NCBI RefSeq assembly: GCF_030486595.1
Contig: NZ_JAUJZH010000006.1
Span: 62,001 to 126,000 of the forward strand
Length of the DNA stretch: 64,000 nucleotides
Reading direction: 5' to 3'
Origin: Variovorax ginsengisoli
Lineage (GTDB): Bacteria; Pseudomonadota; Gammaproteobacteria; Burkholderiales; Burkholderiaceae_C
Shown: positions 8,573-17,752 of the stretch, piece by piece
Layout: every line of letters begins with the position of its first letter
Position numbering within the stretch: position 1 is the first letter of the stretch
Translations under genes and position numbers: made by a program
Notes under the pieces: generated by a model
Databases searched by the model: none
Told to the model about the DNA's origin: nothing
What the model saw: only the letters and a program-made list of their open reading frames with translations

Positions 8573-10018
8573 TCAGGCGACGCTGCTCGCGTAGTGCCGG
8601 GCCTTGTCCTCGTACATGGCCCGGTCGGCCCGCTGCAAGGCGGCTTCCAGCTGGTCGCCGGACCCGCAGGTCGCCACGCCGATCGCCAGGTGCACCACGT
8701 GGCCGCTCTGGCCGGCGTGGAACTGGTTGTTCAGGTCGAGCAGCGAGACGATGCGATCCCGCATGCCGGCAGCGCCGCGCTCGTCGGTGGCCGGCAGCAG
8801 CACGGCGAACTCGTCGCCGCCGATGCGCGCCGGCCAGCCGGGCGCATCGACCGCCTGGGTCAGCACCTCGCCGACCCGCCTGAGCAGGGCGTCGCCCGCG
8901 GCGTGGCCGTCCTCGTCGTTGACGCGCTTGAGGCCGTTGAGGTCGATCGCGACGACGGACACCGGCCACGGGCCCTTGCGCGCCAGCCGGTGCAGCTCCT
9001 CGGTGTAGAAGGCGCGGTTGCACAGCTGCGTCAGCACGTCGTGGCGGCCGAGGTATTCGAGGTAGGCCTCGGCTTTCTTGCGCGCCGTGATGTCGACCAG
9101 CGACACCAGCACCAGGTCCCAGGTCTGGAGGTGGTGCTGCAGCACGGTGAACTGCATGTGGATGTTGATCGGGTCGCCCGCGAGCGAGTAGTTCACGACT
9201 TCGCGCTGCTGGGAGGTCTTGTTGTTCCACAGGTCCTGCAGCTGGTCGGCGAACGAATCCTGCATCTCGTCGCGAAACACCCTGGGGATGTTGCGCAGCA
9301 GGTCGGCGGTGTCGGCGGCACCGAACATCCGCAGCGTCTCGCGATTGACGTCGATCACGCGAATCTCCTGCATGCAGCGCGTGACGAATTCCGGGTGCAC
9401 CTTGATGAAGGTCGTGAAGTCGGTGATGCCGCGCTGCCGGATCTCGTCGAGCAGCTTCTTGACGGCGCTGAAATCCTCGACCCAGAGCGAGACCGGCGAA
9501 TGGTTGAAGAGACCGCGGGCATAGCGCTCGGCCTCGGTGCGCTCGCGATAGGCCGCGACGCGGGCCGTGATGTCGTCGAGCGACACCAGCACGCGGCCCC
9601 AGCGGTCTTCGTGGCCCGGCAGGATGCGCAGGCGCACCTGCACGTCCAGGCGGCGGCCGTCGAGCGTGTAGTTGACCGTCTGGTTCTCCACGCTCAGCGC
9701 TCCCTGCCAGAGCTGCTCGAGTTCGTGCATGACGCAGTCCGCCATGTCGTCGCGGAAGACCTGGTCGAGGGCGGCCAGCAGGTGGTCCTGGCTGCGCGCA
9801 CCGAACAGCGTCAGCGTGTGCTGGTTGACCCGCAGGACCTTGTAGCAGGCCATGCAGTCGCGGATGCGCGCGGGGTCGGCCGCCAGGTGCGCGGCCAGGT
9901 CGGTGACGCCGGCCAGGCGCCATTGGTCGAACAGGTCCTTGAGGCCGCTGTAGTCTTCGAGCCAGAGAGAGACGGGCGACAGATCGAACATCGACTCGAG
10001 GTCGGTAGACGCGGACAT
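8573..10018 (-). CDS. PAS-PAS-GGDEF diguanylate cyclase
   Basis: The 481-residue soluble protein has two PAS-like sensor domains that are clearly internal duplicates: SPVSLWLEDYSGLKDLFD near residue 13 and SPVSLWVEDFSAVKKLLD near residue 174, each followed by a matching block (VNYTL/VNYSL and VLVSLDDITAR/VLVSLVDITAR). A GGDEF domain follows, with an intact GGDEF at residues 400-404, so c-di-GMP synthesis is expected. The RxxD inhibitory site usually found just before GGDEF is absent (DAPG in that position), so product inhibition may be lost. There are no membrane segments, so the signal is probably cytoplasmic. It may relate to the BcsA-like glycosyltransferase at 1276, but that link is speculative. 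Confidence 0.88.
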   Translation of the reverse strand: MSASTDLESMFDLSPVSLWLEDYSGLKDLFDQWRLAGVTDLAAHLAADPARIRDCMACYKVLRVNQHTLTLFGARSQDHLLAALDQVFRDDMADCVMHELEQLWQGALSVENQTVNYTLDGRRLDVQVRLRILPGHEDRWGRVLVSLDDITARVAAYRERTEAERYARGLFNHSPVSLWVEDFSAVKKLLDEIRQRGITDFTTFIKVHPEFVTRCMQEIRVIDVNRETLRMFGAADTADLLRNIPRVFRDEMQDSFADQLQDLWNNKTSQQREVVNYSLAGDPINIHMQFTVLQHHLQTWDLVLVSLVDITARKKAEAYLEYLGRHDVLTQLCNRAFYTEELHRLARKGPWPVSVVAIDLNGLKRVNDEDGHAAGDALLRRVGEVLTQAVDAPGWPARIGGDEFAVLLPATDERGAAGMRDRIVSLLDLNNQFHAGQSGHVVHLAIGVATCGSGDQLEAALQRADRAMYEDKARHYASSVA

Positions 10019-10087
10019 GGCTGCTGGCTTCCTGGGGACGGTGGCGGGGTCGGGACCGCCGATTGTCCACCCTAGCCGACGCGCCCT

Positions 10088-10393
10088 TCAGCCGCGCCGG
10101 TCGCGCCAGCGGTAGTACCTCACGGAAGGCGCGAGAAACCACGGATTGCCTGTGTAGAACGGCCGGGCCTGGAACGCCAGGCCGTCCAGCGCCGTCAGCC
10201 CCTCGGCCAGGCCCAGCACCTGCTGGCCCACGCGCATCCCGAAATAGCTCGCGGTGCCGACGCCGGCGCCGCAGCACCCCATCGCGTAGTGCAGTCCCTC
10301 GTGCCTGCCGACGTGCATCAGCTCGTCGAAGGTGTAGGCGACGAAGCCGCACCACGAATGGCTGACGCGCGTGCCCGCCAGCTCCGGGAACAC
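10088..10393 (-). pseudogene. Truncated FAD-dependent oxidoreductase (DAO family), C-terminal remnant
   Basis: About 100 residues match the C-terminal end of glycine/D-amino-acid-oxidase-type flavoproteins, including LAGTRVSHSWCGFVAYTFDELMHVG and GCCGAGVGTASYFG, where the FAD-binding glycine motif recurs. The N-terminal Rossmann fold and most of the substrate domain are missing. Upstream of about 10393 the frame runs into unrelated sequence and a stop. The fragment cannot fold as an enzyme. It marks a breakpoint at the left edge of the accessory-looking stretch. Confidence 0.75.
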
Positions 10394-10607
10394 CCCTCGC
10401 GAAGACGCCGTGCGCCCGTGCCGAGGGATACATCGAAGTCAGGGCGCTTTGGGAAACCAGTGTCGGCTGAGCGCTCGCATTTCAGCTCAATCCTTCGGTG
10501 ATTGCTCCGGACGGCATCAGCCGGCCAAGAAGTGACGGTCGACCTCAAGCCTCGAAACCGGCGTCCATCCGGCCGTGCCTTGCGATGGCAACGGTTGAAG
10601 GTGAACG

Positions 10608-10991
10608 CTATGCCGCGGGAAGTGGGGGGCGGTTCTTGCGGTACGAGTTCTTGACGGCAATCTTTCCTTCCCGAAAAGTGAACACGTCGCATCCGTGGAC
10701 CTCGACGCGCGAGCCGTCGGCCCGCGTCCCGGTGAATGTCCATTCGGACACCCCACGGTCGCCGCAAATGAAGTGACGAGGCTCAAGCCACTGCGCGTCG
10801 GGAAATGTCTTCCAAACGTCGGAAAATGCGGCCTGGACAGCCTTTGTGCCGATGTGCGAAATTCCGCAGATGTCGGGGCCGGCGGACGCCTCGAACACAC
10901 AGTCGTCCGTCATGAAGCTCATGAGGGCTTCAGCATCGTGGCTGTTCCAAGCATCGGCGAAGGCCTGCAGGTTTGCAACGGTGACATTCAC
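10608..10991 (-). CDS. SnoaL-like / NTF2-fold polyketide-cyclase-like protein
   Basis: This 127-residue protein has the SnoaL-like pattern: a helix with AFADAWNSHDAEALMSFMTDDCVFE, the GTKAVQAAF helix, and strands with SEWTFTGTRADGSRVEVHG and DVFTFREGKI. The fold is a cone-shaped barrel that binds small hydrophobic ligands; the activity is unknown. The start is GTG at 10991, chosen because GGAGGTGA lies just upstream. It stands alone between a truncated oxidase and the mhp regulator. Confidence 0.75.
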   Translation of the reverse strand: MNVTVANLQAFADAWNSHDAEALMSFMTDDCVFEASAGPDICGISHIGTKAVQAAFSDVWKTFPDAQWLEPRHFICGDRGVSEWTFTGTRADGSRVEVHGCDVFTFREGKIAVKNSYRKNRPPLPAA

Positions 10992-11243
10992 GTTTCACCT
11001 CCAGTTTGCAGTGACTTGGGAATTGTTGCTCAGGTGAGCCGACTGAGGCGCACCGGTCGCATGACATTCGGCCAGCAGTCGGCCGCGACAGGGTCCGAAC
11101 GGCCACGACCGGACAGTCACTCGCCCGCCTGCTAGGACCGGTCTCGCTCGCCTACTTGCCGTTGGCTACTGGGCGGAAGCGCCCGTCGCGACCCAAGAGG
11201 CCTACGCCGGAATCAAGGGTTTACCCGTAAACCCTATGCGCGG

Positions 11244-12059
11244 TCAGCCGCGAGGCGAACTCGCTGCTCCTTGGGAGATCTCATCTGCCAGCGTGCGCAG
11301 CAGCGGCACATAGCGCATGGCAATCTCGCGATCTGTCACGGCGTTGTTTTGCAGAACTAGATTGATCGCGCCGATTGCGTGCTCGCCGATTCGTATCGGG
11401 AAGCCCACGGCCGTCACGCTGGCCTCGGTGAGCCATTCCCCCTTGTTCATCGCGTATCCACGTCGTCGCGTCTCCCGGAGCACCCGCTTCACATAGGCGC
11501 CGTCGCGCGCCATTTCTCCAATGGCGTCGCTGCGTTCCTGCAGCAACGATAGCGTGGCCTCGCGCTCTTCGTCTGCGCACCAGGTCAGCCACGCTCTGCC
11601 GAGCGAAGAGACGAGCATAGGAATGCGGATGCCGATCGTCGCGCGGTGCTGCGACAGCATGCTCACCCGGTGGGTGGATTCCCGCACGATCATGAAACCA
11701 CCGTCTGGCGTGGCCAGGTCGCTCGGCCATGAAAGGGCGCGCAGATGCGCGCGCATCGCTGGCGCCGCCACCCGGTCGATCCAGTCGGCGCCCACGTACC
11801 CCTCGGACAAGCGTCTAACTTCAAAGCCCAAGGCATAGGACAACCCGTCGTCCTTGTGGTGCACCAAGCCTTCTGTTTTTAATGTCTCGAGCAGGCGCTT
11901 GACGGTGGTGCGGTGCAGTCCGGTGACGCGAGCCAGTTCCACGACCCCACCAATGCCGCCGGGCATCGCGTTCAAGGCCCGCAGCACGGCCAGCCCGCGG
12001 CTCAGGCCGCGCACCTCCCGGTAGAGGGTCGAGTCCCCAAAACTTGCGGATACGGGCAT
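11244..12059 (-). CDS. mhpR: IclR-family regulator of the meta-cleavage operon, MhpR-like
   Basis: The 271-residue protein has an N-terminal winged helix (about residues 15-75, with LARVTGLHRTTVKRLLETLKTEGLV) and a C-terminal IclR effector domain (about 90-260). It is transcribed divergently from the mhp-type operon starting at 12184, as mhpR is in Escherichia coli. The 124-bp gap contains a dyad closely matching the E. coli MhpR operator. It is expected to activate the operon in response to a phenylpropionate-type or related phenolic compound. The effector is inferred, because the first enzyme here is not a typical MhpA. Confidence 0.85.
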   Translation of the reverse strand: MPVSASFGDSTLYREVRGLSRGLAVLRALNAMPGGIGGVVELARVTGLHRTTVKRLLETLKTEGLVHHKDDGLSYALGFEVRRLSEGYVGADWIDRVAAPAMRAHLRALSWPSDLATPDGGFMIVRESTHRVSMLSQHRATIGIRIPMLVSSLGRAWLTWCADEEREATLSLLQERSDAIGEMARDGAYVKRVLRETRRRGYAMNKGEWLTEASVTAVGFPIRIGEHAIGAINLVLQNNAVTDREIAMRYVPLLRTLADEISQGAASSPRG

Positions 12060-12074
12060 TCGTCGCCTTCATTC

Positions 12075-12091
12075 GGTGCACTGTGTGCACG
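12075..12091. promoter_or_regulatory. Candidate MhpR operator
   Basis: A perfect dyad, GTGCAC-TGT-GTGCAC (12076-12090), lies in the divergent mhpR/tctC gap. From memory, the E. coli MhpR operator is GGTGCACCTGGTGCACA; the present site differs from it only in the central triplet and the last base. A TATACG hexamer at 12095-12100 could be a -10 element for the rightward operon. Confidence 0.7.
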
Positions 12092-12183
12092 GACTATACG
12101 ACTTGAGGTCCCCCTCAGACACTGCCAACCAGTCGCAAGGAATGCGACGACAGAAGCCTCAACCACCCTATTCAGGAGACAAG

Positions 12184-13176
12184 ATGTCCATCACTCGCCG
12201 TGCCCTTTGCACCATTGTCGCATTGGGTTTCGCCGCCAGCCCATCCTGGGCACAGGAGTGGCCTGCCAAGCAGCCCATCAAGATCATCGTGCCGTATCCG
12301 GCCGGCGGCAATGCCGACTCGGCGGCGCGCGCCGTCGCAGAGGCGGCGTCGGCCAATCTCAAGCAAACCATCATCATCGACAACCGCCCCGGCGCGTCCT
12401 CGATCATCGGCACGGAAGCCGTGGCCAGGGCGCCGGCGGACGGCTACACGATCGGGGTGGTTTCGGATTCCCACGCCATCAACCATGCGATGGCCAAGCT
12501 GCCGAAGGCCGCAGACGTGCTCGGCGCCAAGGTGCCCTACGACGCGCTGAAGGACTTCGCTCCCGTCTCAGGAATGATCATCGTGCCGCTGGTGCTCGTG
12601 GTGAATCCCAAGGTACCGGCTCGTACCGTGAAGGACCTGGTCCAGCTGTCCAAGGACAATAAGAACTCCGGCCTGAACTTCGGCACCATGGGAACGGGAA
12701 GCCCGTGGTTCATCCACATGCATCAGCTGCGCGGCTTGACGAAGGCTGACTTCGTGGATGTGCCCTACAAGGGTCTGGCGCCGGCGGCCACGGATCTGCT
12801 GGCGGGACAGATCGACACGATGGTCATGCCGGTGCACTACGCACAGCAGTACATCAAGGCGGGCAAGCTGGTGCCGATCGCCACGCTGGGCGCGCAGCGC
12901 CATCCATTGCTGCCCGAGGTTCCGACGCTTGCCGAAAGTGGCTACCCGGGCCTGGCGATCTCCAACTACCTCTTCTTTGTCGCACCGGCCGGGACCCCGC
13001 CGGCCATCGTGGACAAGCTGGGCCGCGAGTTCAACGCGGCCCTCAAGCAGCCGGCGATGAAGGACAAGCTGGGTATCTCGGGCGACCCCTACCCGGCGGA
13101 CTCTGCCGAACTGGCAGCCCGTGTGCGCCGAGACATCGAGACCTATGGCTCGGTAATCCAGGCAACGATCAAGTAA
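12184..13176 (+). CDS. Bug/TctC-family periplasmic solute-binding protein
   Basis: The 330-residue protein begins with a Sec signal peptide (cleavage after SPSWAQ) and shows the Bug pattern: KIIVPYPAGGNADSAAR, IIDNRPGASSIIG, and VPYKGLAPAATDLLAGQID. Bug proteins bind carboxylates and deliver them to tripartite TctAB transporters. No tctA or tctB lies nearby, so this is an orphan receptor that must borrow a membrane partner or act as a sensor. The ATG at 12184 is chosen over upstream codons because AGGAGA precedes it and the signal peptide starts there. As first gene of the operon it takes the place that a permease (MhpT) fills in E. coli. Confidence 0.85.
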   Translation: MSITRRALCTIVALGFAASPSWAQEWPAKQPIKIIVPYPAGGNADSAARAVAEAASANLKQTIIIDNRPGASSIIGTEAVARAPADGYTIGVVSDSHAINHAMAKLPKAADVLGAKVPYDALKDFAPVSGMIIVPLVLVVNPKVPARTVKDLVQLSKDNKNSGLNFGTMGTGSPWFIHMHQLRGLTKADFVDVPYKGLAPAATDLLAGQIDTMVMPVHYAQQYIKAGKLVPIATLGAQRHPLLPEVPTLAESGYPGLAISNYLFFVAPAGTPPAIVDKLGREFNAALKQPAMKDKLGISGDPYPADSAELAARVRRDIETYGSVIQATIK

Positions 13177-13195
13177 CCAAGCAGGGAGGCCAATC

Positions 13196-14971
13196 ATGAC
13201 CCGATCGCAGGAATTTCAAACCGACGTGCTGGTGGTGGGCACCGGCCCGATGGGGGCGACGACCGCACTTGCACTGGCAACGTACGGCGTGCGCGTGCAC
13301 GTGGTCAACCGCTACAACTGGACGGCCAATACACCGCGTGCGCACATCACCAACCAGCGCGCCATGGAAGTGCTGCGCGACCTGGGCGTTGAGCAAGAAG
13401 CCCGGCGCGATGCCACACCTTGGGAGTGGATGGGCGACACCCTGTTCACCACCAGTCTTGCCGGACCGGAGATCGCCCGGCTGCGCACCTGGGGCACCGG
13501 CGACGAGCGCGTCGGAGACTACCTGCAGGCCAGCCCCTGCCCAATGATGGATCTGCCGCAGGACCAGATGGAGCCACTGCTGGTGAAGAACGCCGTCGCG
13601 CGCGGGGCGATCTTTTCCTTCAACACCGAGTACCTAAGTCACGAGCAGGACACGTCGGGCGTGACAGTGAAGCTGCGCGATCTGCTCACCGGCCGCGAGT
13701 ATCAGGTCAGGGCGCGTTACCTTGTTGGCGCAGACGGTGCCAAATCCAAGGTCATGGACGATGCAGGCCTGAAGGTGGAGGGGCAACTGGCGCGCGCTGC
13801 CACCGCCTACGTTCTGTTCACGGCCGACCTCACGCGCTATGTGGCCCACCGACCCAGCATCCTGTACTGGATGGTGACTTCCGACGCCTCTTTTGGCGAA
13901 ATCGGCATGGGACTGTTGCGAGCCATCAAACCCTGGAACCAATGGATCGCGGGCTGGGGTTTCGACATGTCGAAGGGCGAGCCCGATTTTTCGCCCGAAG
14001 AAGTCAAGCGCAAGGTGCGCGCGCTGGTCGGCGACCCAGACTTGGAGTTCAAGATCGACAGCACGTCGGTCTGGTACGTCAATCAAGCACATGCGCCTGT
14101 CTACTCCTCCGGCCGCGTCTTCTGCGGCGGCGATGCAGTCCACCGCCATCCGCCCTCGAGTGGCCTGGGCTCGAACACGTGCATGCAGGACGCCTTCAAC
14201 CTGGCCTGGAAACTGGCATTCGTGGTCAAGGGGCACGCTGGCGAGCAACTGTTGGATTCCTACACCCTCGAGCGCGCTCCGGTCGGCGCGCAGATCGTGA
14301 AGCGCGCCAATCAATCGCGACTGGACTATGCCCCGCTCCAACAGGCCTTCCGCAAAGCAGGCGCACCGGATCCGCTCGCCGCCGGGATCGACGAACTCGC
14401 CGATCCGGGTGCGGCGGGCATCGCCCGGCGCTCTGCGTTGGCCGAGGCATTGAAGCTGAAGAACTACGAGTTCAATGCGCAGGGCGTCGAGCTCAACCAG
14501 CGCTGCGTATCGGAGGCCGTCATTCCGGAGCCCGACGCAACCGAGGAGGTCTGGAAGCGCGACCCGCAGCTCCACGTCCAACCCACGACGCGCCCTGGCG
14601 CCAAGCTGCCTCACGCCTGGCTGGTGGGCCAGGACGGGCGTCGCGTGTCGACGCTGGATCTCACGGGCAAGGGCAAGGTCTCGCTGGTAACGGGGATCGC
14701 CGGTCAAGCCTGGGCGGACGCTGCGAAAGAGATGGACCTGCCGTTCCTCCGCACCGTTGTGATCGGAGGCCCGACCGCCCAGGACGTCTACTGCAGTTGG
14801 CACGCGGTCCGTGAAATCGAGGAAGCGGGTGCGTTGCTGGTGCGGCCCGACGGTGTCGTGGCTTGGCGCAAGCAAGCTGGGGTGGTGGATTCCGCGCAAG
14901 CCCGAGAGGAGCTTGAGCAGGCCCTGGCCTCGTTGCTGGACCAGAAGTCGCGGGTGTTGGAGGCGGCGTGA
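13196..14971 (+). CDS. FAD-dependent aromatic hydroxylase, TfdB-like, in the MhpA position
   Basis: The 591-residue class A flavin monooxygenase has a GxGPMG dinucleotide motif at about residue 16, the NWTANTPRAHITNQR substrate/FAD region, the GADGAKSKV motif, and the second FAD motif GRVFCGGDAVHRHPP, followed by a thioredoxin-like C-terminal domain. Local sequence resembles 2,4-dichlorophenol 6-monooxygenase (TfdB) and phenol hydroxylases more than MhpA. It probably adds an ortho hydroxyl to a phenol, giving the catechol cleaved by the next gene product. The exact phenol is open. GGGAGG precedes the ATG, and the stop overlaps the start of mhpB by one base. Confidence 0.85.
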   Translation: MTRSQEFQTDVLVVGTGPMGATTALALATYGVRVHVVNRYNWTANTPRAHITNQRAMEVLRDLGVEQEARRDATPWEWMGDTLFTTSLAGPEIARLRTWGTGDERVGDYLQASPCPMMDLPQDQMEPLLVKNAVARGAIFSFNTEYLSHEQDTSGVTVKLRDLLTGREYQVRARYLVGADGAKSKVMDDAGLKVEGQLARAATAYVLFTADLTRYVAHRPSILYWMVTSDASFGEIGMGLLRAIKPWNQWIAGWGFDMSKGEPDFSPEEVKRKVRALVGDPDLEFKIDSTSVWYVNQAHAPVYSSGRVFCGGDAVHRHPPSSGLGSNTCMQDAFNLAWKLAFVVKGHAGEQLLDSYTLERAPVGAQIVKRANQSRLDYAPLQQAFRKAGAPDPLAAGIDELADPGAAGIARRSALAEALKLKNYEFNAQGVELNQRCVSEAVIPEPDATEEVWKRDPQLHVQPTTRPGAKLPHAWLVGQDGRRVSTLDLTGKGKVSLVTGIAGQAWADAAKEMDLPFLRTVVIGGPTAQDVYCSWHAVREIEEAGALLVRPDGVVAWRKQAGVVDSAQAREELEQALASLLDQKSRVLEAA

Positions 14972-15921
14972 TGGAACGCGCATTCCTGGGCATCTCGCAT
15001 TCACCGCTGATGGGGCTCAACCCCGTCGCGCCGCCAGTGGAGCAAGCACTGAAGGTCGCCATTGCCAGCGCACGCGATCAGGTCGTGGCATTTGCCCCGG
15101 AGCTCGTCGTGCTCGTGGCGCCGGATCACTACAACGGCTTCTTCAACGAGCTGATGCCGCCGTTCTGTATTGGCACGCAGGCGCGCTCGGTGGGTGACTA
15201 TCTGACGCCGGCTGGTGACCTCCATGTGGATGCCGACGCGGCGGTGGCACTGGCCACGCGACTGATGGATGAGGACTTCGACCTCGCTGTATCGCGTCGC
15301 ATGCAGGTTGATCATGGGTTCGCACAATCGCTGCAGCTTCTGTGGGGTGGCCTGGACACGCCGCCCGTGCTGCCGATCTTTCTGAACGCGGTCGCCCAGC
15401 CAGGAATCCCGCGTCTGCGCCGCTGCCGAGCGTTGGGAGAGGCCATCGGCCGCTTCCTCGACAAGGAGCCGCGGCGCACCCTGCTGATTGGCTCCGGCGG
15501 CCTCTCGCACGAGCCGCCGGTCCCTACGCTCTCACACCCGGACGCGGCCGTTCGCGAACGCATCACCCACCGCAGCGAGCCGACGCCAGAGGAGCGCGAG
15601 GCCAAGACACAACGTGTGATGGCCGCTGGCCTCGCGCTGGCAGCCGGCGACAGCGCCATGAAGCCCATCAACCCGGATTGGGACCGCCGGTGGATGGACG
15701 GTCTGATCGATGGCGCGGCGGGCCTCGATGCGCTGTGCGCGATGAGCGAGGACAGCATCGAAAGGGAGGGCGGCCTGTCGGCTCATGAGTCCAAGAGCTG
15801 GCTCGTCGCGCGCAGCGCCCTCGACGTGGACCGTCCGCTGACCTGCACCTTGCGCCACTACCAGGCCATCCCCGAATACATCGCCGGCTTCGGCCTCATG
15901 TTGCTAAAGCAACCCAACTGA
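14971..15921 (+). CDS. mhpB: Extradiol ring-cleavage dioxygenase, 2,3-dihydroxyphenylpropionate 1,2-dioxygenase-like
   Basis: The 316-residue protein is close to MhpB in length and sequence: [10 protein letters not shown] at the N-terminus, [29 protein letters not shown], and [12 protein letters not shown]. These carry the expected Fe(II) ligands and acid/base residues of LigB-type type II extradiol dioxygenases. It opens the catechol ring next to the hydroxyls. The ATG at 14971 lies within the stop of the hydroxylase gene; a GTG three bases upstream is the only alternative. The final IPEYIAGFG is also typical. Confidence 0.92.
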   Translation: MERAFLGISHSPLMGLNPVAPPVEQALKVAIASARDQVVAFAPELVVLVAPDHYNGFFNELMPPFCIGTQARSVGDYLTPAGDLHVDADAAVALATRLMDEDFDLAVSRRMQVDHGFAQSLQLLWGGLDTPPVLPIFLNAVAQPGIPRLRRCRALGEAIGRFLDKEPRRTLLIGSGGLSHEPPVPTLSHPDAAVRERITHRSEPTPEEREAKTQRVMAAGLALAAGDSAMKPINPDWDRRWMDGLIDGAAGLDALCAMSEDSIEREGGLSAHESKSWLVARSALDVDRPLTCTLRHYQAIPEYIAGFGLMLLKQPN

Positions 15922-15934
15922 ACAGGAAGATCAA

Positions 15935-16723
15935 ATGGACCCCCGCATCGAACAGTGGGCCGAGCGCTTGCGCATGGCCGAGTCTCAACGAGAGCCAATC
16001 GCGCCCTTGCGGGACGAACTCGGCACTGACGCGGACGGCAGCCTCGCCTACGCCATCCAGCAGGCCAACGTCGCGCATGCCGTTGCGCAGGGACGGCGGG
16101 TGGTGGGCCGCAAGATCGGGCTGACGTCGCCTGCCGTTCAACGCCAACTTGGCGTGGACCAGCCCGACTTTGGGACGTTGTTTGCCGACATGCTTTATGG
16201 GGACGATGAAGAAATCCCACTGTCGCGCACGCTGCAGCCCAAGGTCGAGGCCGAAGTCGCGCTGGTACTCGAGCGTGACTTGCTGGCAGCCGATACCACG
16301 CTGGTGGAACTGATCGGCGCTACGGCCTACGTCCTGCCAGCCATCGAGATCGTTGGCAGCCGAATCGCCAATTGGAACATCCGCTTTGCGGACACGGTCG
16401 CCGACAACGCCTCCAGCGGCCTGGTCGCGCTGGGCGGCGTACCGACCAAGCTCAACGCCTTGGACCTCAAGTTGTGTGGCATGACGATGCTGCGCGGCGA
16501 GGAGGCCGTGTCGAGCGGCAGCGGTGCGGCGTGCCTCGGCCATCCCCTCAACGCCGCTGTCTGGCTGGCACGAAAGCTGGCCTCTCTTGGTCAACCGCTG
16601 CGCGCGGGGGACCTGGTCCTCACGGGGGCGTTGGGACCCATGGTTCCCGTACTGCCAGGCGATCACTTCGAGGCACGTATCGAAGGAGTGGGCAGCGTTC
16701 GCGCCCGCTTCTCCGCAGCATGA
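15935..16723 (+). CDS. mhpD: 2-keto-4-pentenoate hydratase
   Basis: The 262-residue protein has the MhpD/BphH hydratase pattern: [23 protein letters not shown], the metal-binding [14 protein letters not shown] with its Glu residues, AIEIVGSRI, and [12 protein letters not shown]. It adds water to 2-hydroxypenta-2,4-dienoate to give 4-hydroxy-2-oxovalerate. AGGAAG sits before the ATG. It lies between mhpB and mhpF, whereas E. coli places mhpC before mhpD; here mhpC is last of the pathway genes. Confidence 0.92.
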   Translation: MDPRIEQWAERLRMAESQREPIAPLRDELGTDADGSLAYAIQQANVAHAVAQGRRVVGRKIGLTSPAVQRQLGVDQPDFGTLFADMLYGDDEEIPLSRTLQPKVEAEVALVLERDLLAADTTLVELIGATAYVLPAIEIVGSRIANWNIRFADTVADNASSGLVALGGVPTKLNALDLKLCGMTMLRGEEAVSSGSGAACLGHPLNAAVWLARKLASLGQPLRAGDLVLTGALGPMVPVLPGDHFEARIEGVGSVRARFSAA

Positions 16724-16790
16724 GCCAGCCCACCGAACCCCACGCGGCCGCCGAAGCCTTCGCAGTCGCATCACCCCAAAAGGAACATTC

Positions 16791-17741
16791 ATGACCCGCA
16801 AACTGAAGGCCGCAATCATCGGCAGCGGCAACATCGGTACGGACTTGATGATCAAGATCCTACGCCACGGCCAGCGCATCGAAATGGGGGCGATGGTCGG
16901 CATCGACGCCGCGTCCGACGGGTTGGCACGTGCCGCGCGCATGGGCGTGGCAACCACCCACGAAGGCGTGCAAGGTCTCTCGCGCCTGCCCGTTTTCGAT
17001 GACATCGACATCGTTTTCGACGCCACCTCTGCCGGCGCGCACATCAAGAACGACGCCTTCCTTCGCAGCCTCAAGCCCGAGATCCGCCTCGTAGACCTCA
17101 CGCCCGCAGCGATCGGTCCGTACTGCATTCCTGTGGTCAATGGCCAGGCGCATCTGGACGCGCTCAACGTCAACATGGTCACGTGCGGTGGACAGGCAAC
17201 GATCCCGATGGTGGCGGCCGTCTCGCGCGTGACGAAGGTTCACTACGGCGAAATCGTCGCCAGCATCTCGAGCAAGAGTGCCGGGCCCGGCACACGCGCC
17301 AACATCGACGAGTTTACTGAGACGACGTCCAAGGCCATCGAGGCGGTTGGCGGCGCTGCCAAAGGCAAAGCCATCATCGTGCTGAACCCGGCCGAACCGC
17401 CGCTGATGATGCGGGACACGGTCTACACACTGAGCGACTTCGCCGATGAGGACGAGATCGCCGCTTCCGTCGAGCGCATGGCCGCAGACGTACAGGCCTA
17501 TGTTCAAGGCTATCGCGTCAAGCAGAGGGTGCAGTTCGACCGCATCGAGGCCGACCGCCCGATCCGCATTCCCGGCGTGGGAGCGCGCGTGCACGGGCTG
17601 AAAACCTCCATCTTCCTGGAGGTAGAGGGCGCTGCGCACTACCTGCCTGCCTATGCCGGCAACCTCGACATCATGACCAGCGCCGCCTTGCGCACCGCCG
17701 AATCCATGGCCGAGCGGATGCTCACCGCCGTGCCAGCCTGA
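16791..17741 (+). CDS. mhpF: Acetaldehyde dehydrogenase (acylating)
   Basis: The 316-residue protein equals the usual MhpF length. It has the N-terminal NAD motif GSGNIGTDL and the catalytic cysteine in [12 protein letters not shown] (Cys132). It oxidises acetaldehyde to acetyl-CoA with NAD and CoA, receiving acetaldehyde through a channel from the aldolase encoded next. The frame is open well upstream, but the ATG at 16791 follows AAAAGGAAC and matches family N-termini. It precedes mhpE by 11 bp, as expected for partners of one complex. Confidence 0.95.
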   Translation: MTRKLKAAIIGSGNIGTDLMIKILRHGQRIEMGAMVGIDAASDGLARAARMGVATTHEGVQGLSRLPVFDDIDIVFDATSAGAHIKNDAFLRSLKPEIRLVDLTPAAIGPYCIPVVNGQAHLDALNVNMVTCGGQATIPMVAAVSRVTKVHYGEIVASISSKSAGPGTRANIDEFTETTSKAIEAVGGAAKGKAIIVLNPAEPPLMMRDTVYTLSDFADEDEIAASVERMAADVQAYVQGYRVKQRVQFDRIEADRPIRIPGVGARVHGLKTSIFLEVEGAAHYLPAYAGNLDIMTSAALRTAESMAERMLTAVPA

Positions 17742-17752
17742 AGGAGACACCG

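Noticed and set aside
6592-8883. A 763-codon plus-strand frame
   Set aside because: It is the reverse-strand shadow of the FUSC gene, extending past its start; composition is dominated by His, Arg and Gln, with no domain.
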